Positions 51,901 to 60,375 are shown, counted from the stretch's first letter. The stretch: 60,375 bases of DNA from an uncultured Bacteroidales bacterium (GCA_900321005.1 ONUF01000020.1:1-60375), one strand, 5' to 3'. The notes: generated by a model from the sequence alone, not told the origin. Numbers and translations: made by a program.

Positions 51901-54900
51901 ATGAGAAAAGCATTGCTACTTTGCATGTTGTGGCTGGCGACAAGTATCGTTTTCGCGCAAGAGCAACAGCAACAACCACCTCAACTGCAGGTGGGAGACA
52001 CCATTACGGTGAACAAGGATGCGACGCATTATCTGACGGGAGAGAGAATCTCCAAGTGGGTTTATCGCGTCACGCATCGTATCCGTCAAATCGGCACCAA
52101 GCAATGGAAAGACGGTATCCTGATCCGTGGTATCAATTCCTGGCTAGCACCGACAGACGTCACCCGAGTAGGCGAAGAACGTCCTGCTGTTGTGGAGCAA
52201 CCCAAAGAGGCAGCGCCTGTTGTTGCGGAGCAGCCGCAAGAGGAGGCACCCGTAGTAGCGGAGCAGCCTAAAGAGGAAGTTCCTGCTGTTGCAGAGCAGC
52301 CTGAAGAGGCAGCGCCCGTGGTTGCGGAGCAGCCGCAAGAAGAGGTGAAGAAAGTGTATATCCAGACCGCTCTCCGGGGACGCGTGATTGCCAACAACAC
52401 CAACCAACCTATTATCGGTGCCAAAGTAACGCTCGCTAACCAGAACATTTCTACTACCACCAATGTGGACGGTGAGTTTATGCTCAGTTACCTGGAGCCG
52501 ACGGACGAAGAGGTGATCGTTGAGGCAGACGGTTATGTGGCTGCGCTCGAGTTGGTCAACCTGCAAGAGAACCAAATCAATGACATGGAGGACGTACTCA
52601 TGGGTCCGGATGTGGTTGCGCTGGCGCAGGAGGAGATTCTTCTGAACCTCACGGAAGAAGAGATGACGGACGATGAAGGTCGTTCGCAGTCCCAAGCATC
52701 CTCGTCTTCGGCTTCGACGGATGTGTTCAACTCCACGACCTCTTTCGCATGGTCCAGCGCGCGTTACCGCAACCGTGGTTACCAATCGAACGTAGAGAAC
52801 TACTACATCGAAGGTCTGAACTTCAACTCGCAAGAACGCGGTAACTTCAACTTCTCCGCTATGGGAGGTCTGAACGACGCCAGCCGCTACAAAGAGGTGC
52901 TGAACCCGATGGAGGCAAGTAACTTCACCTTCGGCGGTATCGCCGGTTCGACGAACTACCTGATGGGAGCGAACCTGTATGCAGCCGGATGGAAAGTAGG
53001 TGTAGCGGGTACGAACCGTAACTACAAGGCCCGTGTGAACGCGACTTACGCCAGCGGAGTGATGTCCAACGGATGGTCCGTCATCGCGCAGTTGGCTTAC
53101 CGTTTCTCCCCGTATATCGACCATAAAGGTATCATCGGCGAAGGTATCAAGTACTACTCGCTCGGTTATTTCCTGTCGGTACAGAAGATGTGGAGTAACG
53201 CCGCGCTGAAACTGATCACTTTCGGTGCTCCGACCGAGCGCGGCCAGAACGCAGCCGTGACGCAAGAGGTGTATGACCTCACCGGTTCGATTTACTACAA
53301 CCCCTATTGGGGCTACCAGAACGGCAAGGTGCGCAACTCGCGTATCGTGAAGTCGTACGACCCGACGTTCATTGCTTCCTTCGAGTACAAGATCGATGAG
53401 AACCAACATCTCCACGCAGCTGTCGGCTATCACTACTCGCTCTACTCGAACTCGGCGATTAACTTCTACAACGCACCGGATCCGCGCCCGGACTACTACC
53501 GCAATCTGCCGTCATTCATGTGGGACGGTCAGATCGCTAACCCGAACGCGAACGCCAAGTATACCGAGGATCAGCTCTACGACGAAAACGGTAACCACTA
53601 CCCATGGGGTCTGTTCATCGGCGAGGACCTGAACGGCCGTAACCTCGGCTCCGGTTTCATTGGCGATGACGGCAACCTCGTTGGTCCGTCGGTGGACAAA
53701 GATGCATACAACGACCTCGTACACCTCTGGCAGACGCGCGACAACAAGACCACACAGATCGACTGGGAGTCTATCTACGCTGCGAACTACTCCAATAACG
53801 CGAGTGATGCCGCACGCGATACCATCACGTCGTCCCGTTATATCCTGGAGCGCCGTCATAATGACATCCAAGAGGCCAGTGCTTCCTTCCTGTATTTCAA
53901 CGACAAGTATGATCATCTGAAGATGACCCTCGGCGTAGAAGGCAAGTTTGCGCAAGGCATCCACTACAAGACGATCGACGACCTATTAGGCGGAAACCAA
54001 TGGATAGACTTGGATGCATTCGCTGAGCGCGACATCAAAGAGTTGGCGAATAATACCGGCTTCACGCAGCAAGACATCAATATTATCATGCAGAACGACT
54101 TGTATCACCCCAACAAGCAGATCCGCACAGGCGAACGCTTCGGCTACGACTACCGTATGAACATGGGTCATGCCAAAGTGTGGTTCCAGAACGAATGGAA
54201 CTTCAATGAGGTGGATCTGTACTATGCACTGGCTTTTGACTACAACTCGATGCAACGTACAACGCGTATGTTCAACGGCCGTCAGGCTTACTTGGCTACC
54301 TTGGCATACCAACGTGGTACAATATGGAAATACCTTGGTCACGATACACAACAATACTTTGAAGTTCGTCCTATGTATTACGGCGACACCCACCACTTCG
54401 TGGATCCGTCGTTCAAGTTAGGCGCGACGTATAAGATCAACGGCCGTAACCGCCTGAAACTGAACGCACTGGCTCAGACGCGCGCGCCGTACAGCCGCGA
54501 TGCCTATATTTCGCAGCGTGTACACGACCGCGTAGTGGATAACATCTATACGCACGATCAGGCAAAGAACATCACGGATTTCTATGCAGCCAGTGAGCGC
54601 GTCGCGTCGGCTGACCTCACCTACGAGTTCAACTACCCGATCGTTCGCGGACGTGTCACCGGTTTCTACACCCGTTCGTGGAATGGTACGGAGCTGAACA
54701 GCTACTATGACGATGAGTCCCGTACCTTCGTCAACCAGGCTATTACGGGTATCGGCAAACAGCACGTCGGAGCGGAAGCTGCTATCGCTGTCAAACTCGG
54801 TACATACTTCACCCTCACCGGTGTTGCTTCGGTAGGCGATTACCGCTATACGAACGACGCTATGGCGCTGACTTCGGCCGAGAACGGTATGCCGATGGCG

Positions 54901-55599
54901 CAAAGAGACGTAACCAAAGAGCTCATCTATGAGGTGCGCGACAAAGTGCTGCTGAAAGGTTTACACCTCTCTACCGGTCCGCAAGCGAGTGCCAGCTTGA
55001 AGCTCTCGTTCTTCCACCCGAAGATGTGGTTTGCTGACGTGACGGTTAGCTACCACGACTGGAACTACCTCTCTGTAGCGCCGAGTCGTCGTATGCAAGG
55101 TCTGTACACCGGTATTCGTACGGACGGCACGCCGGTCAACGGTTGGTTCGGAGACGCATACGCGAACGCTATCCAGACGACCGATGACAAACAGGTACGT
55201 TATGAAATGGACGAGAATGGAAACGTGACATACGAGAACGCAGTACTTGACGCTAACGGTGTTCCGGTACTCAAATATCCGTATAACATTATGACGATGC
55301 AAGAGTCGTTGGCAGCAACCAATCCGCTCAACCGCTTCATCATCGATGCATCGGTAGGTAAACTGATCTATCTGCCGAAACGTCAGTCTATCTCGATCAA
55401 CCTCAGTGTGTCGAACTTGACGAACAACACGCATTTCAAGACAGGCGGTTACCAGCAGGCTCGTTTGCCGCGCGGTGTGCTCCAAAAAGAGCCGGATTAC
55501 CACAACTCGGTTATCACCGCTAACGCTTGGAAATACCCGTCTAAGTACTACTACGCTTGGGGCGTGAACTTCTTCTTATCTGTAACCTATAAATTCTAA
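51901..55599 (+). CDS. Large TonB-receptor-like outer-membrane protein with unusual N-terminus (1232 aa)
   Basis: Signal peptide to SIVFA. Residues about 28-95 are a small domain (LQVGDTITVNKDATHYLTGERI...IRGINSWLAPTDV). Then come five repeats of 11 residues rich in Pro/Glu/Val (EQPKEAAPVVA, EQPQEEAPVVA, EQPKEEVPAVA, ...), and a carboxypeptidase-regulatory-like domain (about 158-240; LRGRVIANNTNQPIIGAKVTL...VDGEFMLSYL). After an acidic/Ser-rich stretch, a region YQSNVENYYIEGLNFNSQERGNFNFSAMGGLNDASRYKEV stands where the plug would be and is hard to match to a full plug. The remainder is a beta barrel ending LSVTYKF. It is probably an outer-membrane receptor for a polymer or ligand, partnered with the DUF5689 lipoprotein 5 bp downstream. 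Confidence 0.85.
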   Translation: MRKALLLCMLWLATSIVFAQEQQQQPPQLQVGDTITVNKDATHYLTGERISKWVYRVTHRIRQIGTKQWKDGILIRGINSWLAPTDVTRVGEERPAVVEQPKEAAPVVAEQPQEEAPVVAEQPKEEVPAVAEQPEEAAPVVAEQPQEEVKKVYIQTALRGRVIANNTNQPIIGAKVTLANQNISTTTNVDGEFMLSYLEPTDEEVIVEADGYVAALELVNLQENQINDMEDVLMGPDVVALAQEEILLNLTEEEMTDDEGRSQSQASSSSASTDVFNSTTSFAWSSARYRNRGYQSNVENYYIEGLNFNSQERGNFNFSAMGGLNDASRYKEVLNPMEASNFTFGGIAGSTNYLMGANLYAAGWKVGVAGTNRNYKARVNATYASGVMSNGWSVIAQLAYRFSPYIDHKGIIGEGIKYYSLGYFLSVQKMWSNAALKLITFGAPTERGQNAAVTQEVYDLTGSIYYNPYWGYQNGKVRNSRIVKSYDPTFIASFEYKIDENQHLHAAVGYHYSLYSNSAINFYNAPDPRPDYYRNLPSFMWDGQIANPNANAKYTEDQLYDENGNHYPWGLFIGEDLNGRNLGSGFIGDDGNLVGPSVDKDAYNDLVHLWQTRDNKTTQIDWESIYAANYSNNASDAARDTITSSRYILERRHNDIQEASASFLYFNDKYDHLKMTLGVEGKFAQGIHYKTIDDLLGGNQWIDLDAFAERDIKELANNTGFTQQDINIIMQNDLYHPNKQIRTGERFGYDYRMNMGHAKVWFQNEWNFNEVDLYYALAFDYNSMQRTTRMFNGRQAYLATLAYQRGTIWKYLGHDTQQYFEVRPMYYGDTHHFVDPSFKLGATYKINGRNRLKLNALAQTRAPYSRDAYISQRVHDRVVDNIYTHDQAKNITDFYAASERVASADLTYEFNYPIVRGRVTGFYTRSWNGTELNSYYDDESRTFVNQAITGIGKQHVGAEAAIAVKLGTYFTLTGVASVGDYRYTNDAMALTSAENGMPMAQRDVTKELIYEVRDKVLLKGLHLSTGPQASASLKLSFFHPKMWFADVTVSYHDWNYLSVAPSRRMQGLYTGIRTDGTPVNGWFGDAYANAIQTTDDKQVRYEMDENGNVTYENAVLDANGVPVLKYPYNIMTMQESLAATNPLNRFIIDASVGKLIYLPKRQSISINLSVSNLTNNTHFKTGGYQQARLPRGVLQKEPDYHNSVITANAWKYPSKYYYAWGVNFFLSVTYKF

Positions 55600-55604
55600 C
55601 AACA

Positions 55605-56924
55605 ATGAGAAAGTCCATATATACATACGCAATGTGGCTGGTATTACCGCTCATTGCCCTTATGACCTCTTGTGAGCCGTACGCTATCCCAGAGAATACG
55701 ATTTTCTTCCCGTCCGACACGACGACTGAAGGAGAGGCTAATCTGCATAAATGGCTGGACGAGACTAATCCCGAGGGATGGAAAATATTCACGCTGGATG
55801 ATTTCGTGGATACATTCATGACGGAAGAAGGAAACTTCCTGAGCGACACTTGTCCTTACCGTACGCGTTCTACAAACGGCAACGGCATCTATCTCTTCTC
55901 CGTGGACACCCTTCCGGTAGCAGGTAGAGGTATTTATATCCGCGGCCGTGTCACCACTGACGACTATGCCGGTAACTTCTACAAAGCGATGGTCATCCAG
56001 CAGATCGTTAACGGCGAACAACAGAACCTGCGTATCTCCGTGGATATCGGTTCAAGCGGCGGTCTGTTCCAACTCGGTCAAGAGATTCTCATCCGTTGTA
56101 ACGGCTTCGCCATAGGACGTTATGCAAACCAACCGCAGCTTTGCGTGCCCTCGTATAACGACAACGCGTTCGCGAACAAAGCCAATGAGAAAGTGGGATG
56201 GGCTCCGGGTCGTATCCCCGGTTCGAAATTCCGCCTCGCGACGAAGATGATCGGCACTCCGGATCCGGACCTGCTCCAATACGACGAGGTGACTTTGGAT
56301 AAATTGTTTACGATGATACCTCGCAAACCGGCCATGACCAAGGAGGACATGAAGAAAGTGCGCCATTTCGACGGTCGTCTTATGCGTCTGCAGAAAGTGC
56401 ATTTCTCCGGCGAGTACTACACGCAAGACGGCGAATTGGCCAACTGCGTATATAGACACCCGGATTCGGTATCAGAGGCCAACGTGTTTGCGCCAACCAC
56501 CCAGAATGTCGGCTACCCGCAAAGCCACGTGCTCTGCAATAGTTCCAACGAAAAAGACAAGGCTATCTGCTGCTCTTGTTCGGAGTACGCAAAGTTCGCA
56601 TATTTCTTCCTTCCGGGAGCACAACCGGATAGCACCAAAGCAGTCTCCAACTGCAAACGTTGGGATGGAACAGTCTCCGGTATCGTAGGATGGTATGCCG
56701 ATAACGCCTCATATATCCCGCCGAAGAGCGATCTCAAGGGCTCGGAGTGGTCTATCACGCCGCGTGGTGTTCCGGGAATAGGTATTCCGGATATCCAATT
56801 CAAGAGTAACTATCCTCTGCCGGGTATTCCGCGCGGAACAGAATGGGTTCCGGAGGAATTCGATCCGGTTTACTACTTGGACTACTACTATCCTGATAAA
56901 GACATCAGTAATTCGGACGAATAA
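55605..56924 (+). CDS. DUF5689-type lipoprotein
   Basis: The lipoprotein signal ends ALMTSCEP (Cys23). The following 415 residues contain a DUF5689-like domain: TLDDFVDTFMTEEG, GIYIRGRVTTDDYAGNFYKAMVIQQ, LRISVDIGSSGGLFQLGQEILIRCNGFAIGRYANQPQLCV. A second OB-like or domain part has many Cys residues (LCNSSNEKDKAICCSCSEYA). Such proteins usually accompany TonB receptors in Bacteroidetes and are thought to sit on the cell surface. It is coupled to the receptor gene upstream and 3 bp from cvpA downstream. Confidence 0.85.
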   Translation: MRKSIYTYAMWLVLPLIALMTSCEPYAIPENTIFFPSDTTTEGEANLHKWLDETNPEGWKIFTLDDFVDTFMTEEGNFLSDTCPYRTRSTNGNGIYLFSVDTLPVAGRGIYIRGRVTTDDYAGNFYKAMVIQQIVNGEQQNLRISVDIGSSGGLFQLGQEILIRCNGFAIGRYANQPQLCVPSYNDNAFANKANEKVGWAPGRIPGSKFRLATKMIGTPDPDLLQYDEVTLDKLFTMIPRKPAMTKEDMKKVRHFDGRLMRLQKVHFSGEYYTQDGELANCVYRHPDSVSEANVFAPTTQNVGYPQSHVLCNSSNEKDKAICCSCSEYAKFAYFFLPGAQPDSTKAVSNCKRWDGTVSGIVGWYADNASYIPPKSDLKGSEWSITPRGVPGIGIPDIQFKSNYPLPGIPRGTEWVPEEFDPVYYLDYYYPDKDISNSDE

Positions 56925-56927
56925 TCC

Positions 56928-57410
56928 ATGAATTGGCTGGATGTCTTTATCCTCCTGCCGCTTCTTGTAGGCCTTGTCAGAGGCCTGATGCGCGGGCTTA
57001 TCTCCGAGATCATCGCCTTCGTGGTGGTGATTCTCGGAGTGCTCGGCTCGCGATTTGCTGCCCCGCCTTTCTCCGCATGGTTCTTGACTCGGTTTGGCTG
57101 GCCGGAAGGCGTATGTAACGTCGTGGCGTACGTGATTATCTTCTTGGCGATAGCGATCGTCTTATCTTTTCTGGCTCGACTGCTCACGAAGTTTTTGCGT
57201 GCCATCCACCTCGGTTGGGCAAACCGCATCCTGGGAGGAGTATTCGGCGTACTCAAATACGGCCTGCTCGTGCTCATCGCCGTCTTCATCATGGATAAGA
57301 CCGATGAGGCTTTCCATTGGCAGGAGAATGAACCCATCGTAAAGACATCCGTCCTCTACCCGTACGCGGTGAAAGCAACCCATGATTTATTATCTCTCTC
57401 TGGGCGCTAA
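56928..57410 (+). CDS. cvpA: CvpA-family membrane protein
   Basis: 160 residues with four membrane helices: WLDVFILLPLLVGLVRGLMRG, IIAFVVVILGVLGSRFAA, VVAYVIIFLAIAIVLSFLARLL, and GVFGVLKYGLLVLIAVFIMD. The GLxRGLxxEI/LxxGxxxG pattern and LGWANRILGGVFGVLK are typical of CvpA, linked to colicin V production in E. coli and to envelope stress or cell-surface functions elsewhere. It overlaps folK by 29 bp. Confidence 0.9.
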   Translation: MNWLDVFILLPLLVGLVRGLMRGLISEIIAFVVVILGVLGSRFAAPPFSAWFLTRFGWPEGVCNVVAYVIIFLAIAIVLSFLARLLTKFLRAIHLGWANRILGGVFGVLKYGLLVLIAVFIMDKTDEAFHWQENEPIVKTSVLYPYAVKATHDLLSLSGR

Positions 57411-57798
57411 TCTCGGCGAACGCGAACAGACGCTTCGCCGGGCGATGCGAATGATCGAGCAGCAGATAAGTCCTATCCTACGTTGCTCTTCTTTTTATTA
57501 TTCCGAACCCTGGGGCTTTGATTCTCCGAATCCTTTCTGCAACCTCTGCTGCGCCGTAGAAACAACGCTCCCTCCCATAGAAGTGCTGCATACCACGCAA
57601 GCCATCGAACGCGCCTTAGGACGAAAAGAGAAGTCAGACGGACACTACTCAGACCGCCCGATAGACATCGATCTCATACGGGCCGTTGATGAGCAAGGAC
57701 TGGAAGTCTTTGTGGATACACCAGAATTAACTCTTCCGCATCAATTATGGCAGCAACGGGACTTTGTAAAGGTGCCATTAGCGGAAATAATGCAATAG
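57382..57798 (+). CDS. folK: 2-amino-4-hydroxy-6-hydroxymethyldihydropteridine pyrophosphokinase
   Basis: The enzyme transfers pyrophosphate from ATP to 6-hydroxymethyl-dihydropterin in folate synthesis. 138 residues, slightly short. Marks: YYLSLGANLGEREQTLRRA, SSFYYSEPWGFDSPNPFCNLCCAVET, IERALGRKEKSDGHYSDRPIDIDLI (metal-binding Asp pair), LTLPHQLWQQRDFVKVPLAEI. It ends just before the tRNA-His promoter. Confidence 0.95.
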   Translation: MIYYLSLGANLGEREQTLRRAMRMIEQQISPILRCSSFYYSEPWGFDSPNPFCNLCCAVETTLPPIEVLHTTQAIERALGRKEKSDGHYSDRPIDIDLIRAVDEQGLEVFVDTPELTLPHQLWQQRDFVKVPLAEIMQ

Positions 57799-57822
57799 AC
57801 TTGCATTTTTTTGCACGAAAAT

Positions 57823-57853
57823 TTGCACAATTCAAAAAAAAGCAGTACCTTTG
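57823..57853 (+). promoter_or_regulatory. Promoter of the tRNA-His locus
   Basis: TTG (57823-57825), 20-nt spacer, TACCTTTG (57846-57853). Confidence 0.85.
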
Positions 57854-57880
57854 CACCCGCTTTTGAAAAAAAGCCACATG

Positions 57881-57935
57881 GTGGTCTTAGCTCAGTTGGT
57901 AGAGCATCGGATTGTGGTTCCGAGTGTCGTGGGTT
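57881..57935 (+). pseudogene. tRNA-His (GTG) 5' portion, interrupted in the T arm
   Basis: A normal tRNA begins at 57881: acceptor strand GTGGTCT, D arm GCTC-AGTTGGTA-GAGC, anticodon arm TCGGA-TTGTGGT-TCCGA with anticodon GTG (57914-57916), variable loop and first T-stem strand GTGGG. After GTGGGTT the expected CGAGCCCCA and acceptor complement AGACCAC are absent; instead TTATGGGGAAAACGAC follows. No CCCAC-type partner for the T stem occurs nearby. The right part was presumably displaced by the element carrying the integrase. Confidence 0.85.
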
Positions 57936-58032
57936 TTATGGGGAAAACGACATAAACGCCACAAAATCAGTAACTTAGGGCGAAATTTGGCAACAAGCTC
58001 AGCCAAAATCTAGCCAGCAAGTCATATAGCTT

Positions 58033-58065
58033 AGGAGGTTGATTTTCACAATCAATCTCCTTTTT
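58033..58065 (+). terminator. Terminator directly before the integrase start codon
   Basis: A 12-bp stem AGGAGGTTGATT / AATCAATCTCCT (one G-U pair), 5-nt loop, then T-run. It ends 5 bp before the ATG at 58071 and would stop read-through from the tRNA promoter. The stem's AGGAGG could also act as a masked ribosome-binding site. The preceding 57936-58032 shows no other feature. Confidence 0.8.
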
Positions 58066-58070
58066 AAAAA

Positions 58071-59306
58071 ATGACTTTTACCCATGATTTTTCCCCCACG
58101 GAATTGCCCTATTCCCCCGCAATTTTGAAACACCTCCCGCAAGCCGGATGGCGCATTGATTACTACGCATACAACCCTGCTACGGGTGAAAGAGAACGTG
58201 TGCGTATGTGCCTTAATGACATGAAGAAACGCTTCCGTACTACTGCGGAATTTCGCACGTATGCAAACAAAATGGTCTGCGCTATCAACGCCAAATTATT
58301 CTCCGGATGGACTCCCTTCATGGAGACCCAAAACGTGCGCAACTATGAGACTATCCATGACGTGATGGATAAGTACATCAAAGAGAAAACGCGTGATAAA
58401 CTCGCTCCCGATTCTCTCAAGAATTACAAGAGCGTAAACGCGCTGCTCCTCAAATGGCTCAAGAGTAAAAAATGCGATGAGTTGGAGATGAAGAACTTCA
58501 CCAAAACGCTTGCTATTCAGTTCATGGATTGGGTATATAACGACTATACCTATACAGGGCCGAAAGAAGGCTCTGCCCGCAAGTATGGCAAGGCGCTCCA
58601 ACATGAGGAAAAGCATATCGGTGCAAACCGTTATAATAACATCCTCAAGCAGATCCGCGCATTCTTCTCTTGGGCGCTCCAAAAGGAATACTGCACGATG
58701 AATCCTTTCGTGGATATCAAGCTCAAGAAGAAGGAAGAAAAGAAGCGCACACTGGCTTCTGCAGAAGACCGTAAGAAGATACGTGAGTACTTCATGGAGA
58801 AGAACCCGCGCTACATGATAGTGTGCGAGCTTGTTTTCAATGCTCTCATCCGTCCGGTTGAGATCAGCCGTATCAAGGTTGGGCAGGTTGACCTTGCTAA
58901 CAAGGTAATCCACCTCGACGCCGGACAAACCAAGAACGGCTATGCGCGTGACTGCGTGCTCTCTAATGAACTGATACAGATTCTGGCCGATACACTCGCT
59001 CCCGGCTATCCTAATGATTACTTCTTAATAGGACCTAAATTCGCTCCGGGCAAAGAAGCAATCACTACGAAGATGTATCAAAAGGAATGGCAGAAAATGC
59101 GCTACAAGACCGGCATTGATCAGACCATCCAGCTCTACTCGCTCCGCGATGGCGGCTTGACCGGACTCTTTGACAATGGCTTGGATGCGAAGACTGTCAT
59201 GAAGGCTGCAGATCACCACGACCTGAACATCACCACAAGATATGTCCGCAAACATGCCGACAAAGACCTTGTAGAGAAACTGAACACCCACGCTGTGGAG
59301 TTCTAA
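58071..59306 (+). CDS. Tyrosine recombinase / integrase of a mobile element
   Basis: 411 residues in the layout of Bacteroidetes phage-type integrases: an N-terminal arm-binding domain (WRIDYYAYNPATGERERVRMCLNDMKKRF), a SAM-like core-binding domain (IHDVMDKYIKEKTRDKLAPDSLKNYKSV) and a catalytic domain. Box I Arg is in NALIRPVEISRIKV (about residue 260). Box II reads YSLRDGGLTGLFDNG, where the common HxxRH is YSLRD, as I recall for a subgroup of this phylum. ADHHDLNITTRYVRKH holds the later His and the nucleophile Tyr (about 390). It lies beside the broken tRNA, as expected for the enzyme that inserted the element. Confidence 0.93.
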   Translation: MTFTHDFSPTELPYSPAILKHLPQAGWRIDYYAYNPATGERERVRMCLNDMKKRFRTTAEFRTYANKMVCAINAKLFSGWTPFMETQNVRNYETIHDVMDKYIKEKTRDKLAPDSLKNYKSVNALLLKWLKSKKCDELEMKNFTKTLAIQFMDWVYNDYTYTGPKEGSARKYGKALQHEEKHIGANRYNNILKQIRAFFSWALQKEYCTMNPFVDIKLKKKEEKKRTLASAEDRKKIREYFMEKNPRYMIVCELVFNALIRPVEISRIKVGQVDLANKVIHLDAGQTKNGYARDCVLSNELIQILADTLAPGYPNDYFLIGPKFAPGKEAITTKMYQKEWQKMRYKTGIDQTIQLYSLRDGGLTGLFDNGLDAKTVMKAADHHDLNITTRYVRKHADKDLVEKLNTHAVEF

Positions 59307-59324
59307 GAGCAATGGCGGTCGAGG

Positions 59325-60375
59325 TTAATCCTCGACCAGCCAAAACTCTCCTTTCATCAGCTCCGACATTCCGTTTTCCGTGAAGTTGGCGGTTATCTTC
59401 TCGCAGATATACCGCTGACCATGGATGATAAACAGTGAGCGAACATTGGGAATGTCCTTCGCAAGGAAGCTAAACTTATATTTCTTATTGGAAGCGATAG
59501 CGTGCGTCCTGCCATTGGTGCCAATGATCGACGACCGTAAACGCATACTGAAATACGTCAGTTCAAAGTCCATTTGACGCGGATAGGTCAACACATGGTC
59601 AATGACCGGATGGGTATATTTCCCGTACATCGAGTAATATGTTGAGCCGTTCCAGAAACCCATATACAACTTATCAAAGTACTCTACAGACCGAGAACTT
59701 TCCCCTGCTGACAGCTTCTTGTCGGCATAATCCCAAGGTATAGTCTGATTTGAATTATTCACGTACTCGCCACACTCCAAGAAGAAGGCATTTCCCTTGA
59801 AATTACCGTCGGCATAAGCCTCATCAATCCACGCCGGAACTATCTTTATCTCAATCGTCTCTGCACTCTCATCAACGATGGAGTCACCGAACATATTGAT
59901 AGGCTCCAAGGTGTTCAGATAGCGGGTGTTACCCTCCAAGTTAGCAGGCTGCGAAGAGTCCACGATATACGACCCGTAATTTCGCAAGATAAAATAGGTA
60001 TTCTCTGCCCTACAATAGTACAAGAAACAGGTACTCCAGCCGTTATAATACTCTTGCACATAGTCAGCTGCGCCAGCCATCTCGATATAGAGCCGCTGCG
60101 CCCCATTAACTTCCTTGTAAAATATGCCGTTATTATAGGTGCCCAACGAATAAGACAGAACAACGTCCTGCGTTTTCATCATGTCAACGAACCATTTGCA
60201 GGAGTAGTACTTCCATTTCCGATGGCTGCACTCCGAAAATTTGAGGTTGACGTATTCCCTGTACTTGCAAGAACCTGCATCCTCCACGGTTGAGGAGAAC
60301 TCGTCCACGACGTTCGTTAACTCAACTGTACCAGCCCCCTCTATTGCTTCTTTGGAGAAGCAGAAAGAAATATGC
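59325..60375 (-). CDS. Unknown protein of the integrated element, possibly a phage structural protein (5' end outside window)
   Basis: The frame is open from the right edge (ISFCFSKEAIEGAG...) to the stop at 59325-59327, at least 349 residues; a GTG at 60308 is not needed as a start. It is soluble, rich in Tyr, Asn and Ser. The last 60 residues (KYKFSFLAKDIPNVRSLFIIHGQRYICEKITANFTENG) have a compact look reminiscent of tail or baseplate-associated proteins of Bacteroidetes phages, but I cannot name a family. It converges on the integrase with 18 bp between them, so the element may be a prophage. Confidence 0.65.
   Translation of the reverse strand, partial: HISFCFSKEAIEGAGTVELTNVVDEFSSTVEDAGSCKYREYVNLKFSECSHRKWKYYSCKWFVDMMKTQDVVLSYSLGTYNNGIFYKEVNGAQRLYIEMAGAADYVQEYYNGWSTCFLYYCRAENTYFILRNYGSYIVDSSQPANLEGNTRYLNTLEPINMFGDSIVDESAETIEIKIVPAWIDEAYADGNFKGNAFFLECGEYVNNSNQTIPWDYADKKLSAGESSRSVEYFDKLYMGFWNGSTYYSMYGKYTHPVIDHVLTYPRQMDFELTYFSMRLRSSIIGTNGRTHAIASNKKYKFSFLAKDIPNVRSLFIIHGQRYICEKITANFTENGMSELMKGEFWLVED

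Noticed and set aside
52190-52350. 33-nt repeats in the TonB-receptor-like gene as another hairpin array
   Set aside because: They follow an 11-residue protein repeat in codon register and show no paired arms.
57936-57970. Alternative T arm that would complete the tRNA-His
   Set aside because: No CCCAC partner for GTGGG follows within a workable distance; GCCAC at 57958 matches only four acceptor bases.

Overview
The window looks like a chromosome segment of an uncultured, probably gut- or rumen-associated member of the Bacteroidales. The evidence is several giant BspA-type leucine-rich-repeat surface proteins, Listeria-Bacteroides (InlB B) repeats, TPR sensor-regulators, DUF4837/DUF1573/DUF5689-type proteins, a MeaB GTPase, and at least twelve promoters of the Bacteroidetes type (TTG, spacer of about 20, TAnnTTTG). 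Genes are tightly packed and many overlap.

Layout. 1-1.4 kb: end of an unknown gene, a small conserved Bacteroidales protein, and a 177-residue unknown protein flanked by two copies of a 52-53 bp palindromic repeat. 1.4-14.3 kb, all minus: three tandem BspA-like secreted LRR proteins (one has lost its C-terminal tail to a frameshift) and a 51-codon ORF. 14.4-16.0 kb: a membrane TPR/AraC regulator probably tied to that cluster. 16.2-26.4 kb: glyA, an AraC regulator, a DUF4837 lipoprotein, pnuC, an Ig-like lipoprotein, pheS, and a sensor kinase / LuxR-type regulator / TPM-domain operon. 26.4-38.3 kb, minus: more secreted repeat proteins carrying the same tail, one of them a remnant with the tail out of frame; a long structured leader; and an operon of unknown secreted and membrane proteins ending in a 1474-residue LRR protein. 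38.4-44.2 kb, minus: mtaB, an HprK-like ATPase, dnaA, an MCE/MlaD protein and a cell-wall amidase. 44.4-57.8 kb, plus: rel (ppGpp), a DUF1573 protein, meaB, dnaB, asnS, a TonB-receptor-like protein with a DUF5689 lipoprotein, cvpA and folK. 57.9 kb to the end: a tRNA-His gene cut in its T arm, followed by a tyrosine integrase and an unknown protein, i.e. the left end of an integrated element that runs out of the window.

Gene orientation switches from mostly minus to mostly plus around 42-44 kb, next to dnaA and a perfect DnaA-box variant. This fits a replication origin there but does not prove it.

The most unusual signal sits below gene level. The coding regions of the amidase and of rel contain tandem 21-nt units built as 5-nt arm, 3-nt loop, 5-nt complementary arm, 8-nt spacer. 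The arms differ from unit to unit but always pair. Separate arrays with a period of 7 nt lie inside pnuC (two), the sensor kinase, mtaB and mlaD, and arrays with a period of 7-8 nt sit at gene junctions, one of them exactly where an LRR protein has been frameshifted. Together they suggest a family of small repeat insertions shaping linkers and intergenic junctions in this genome. All readings were made by eye without database searches.
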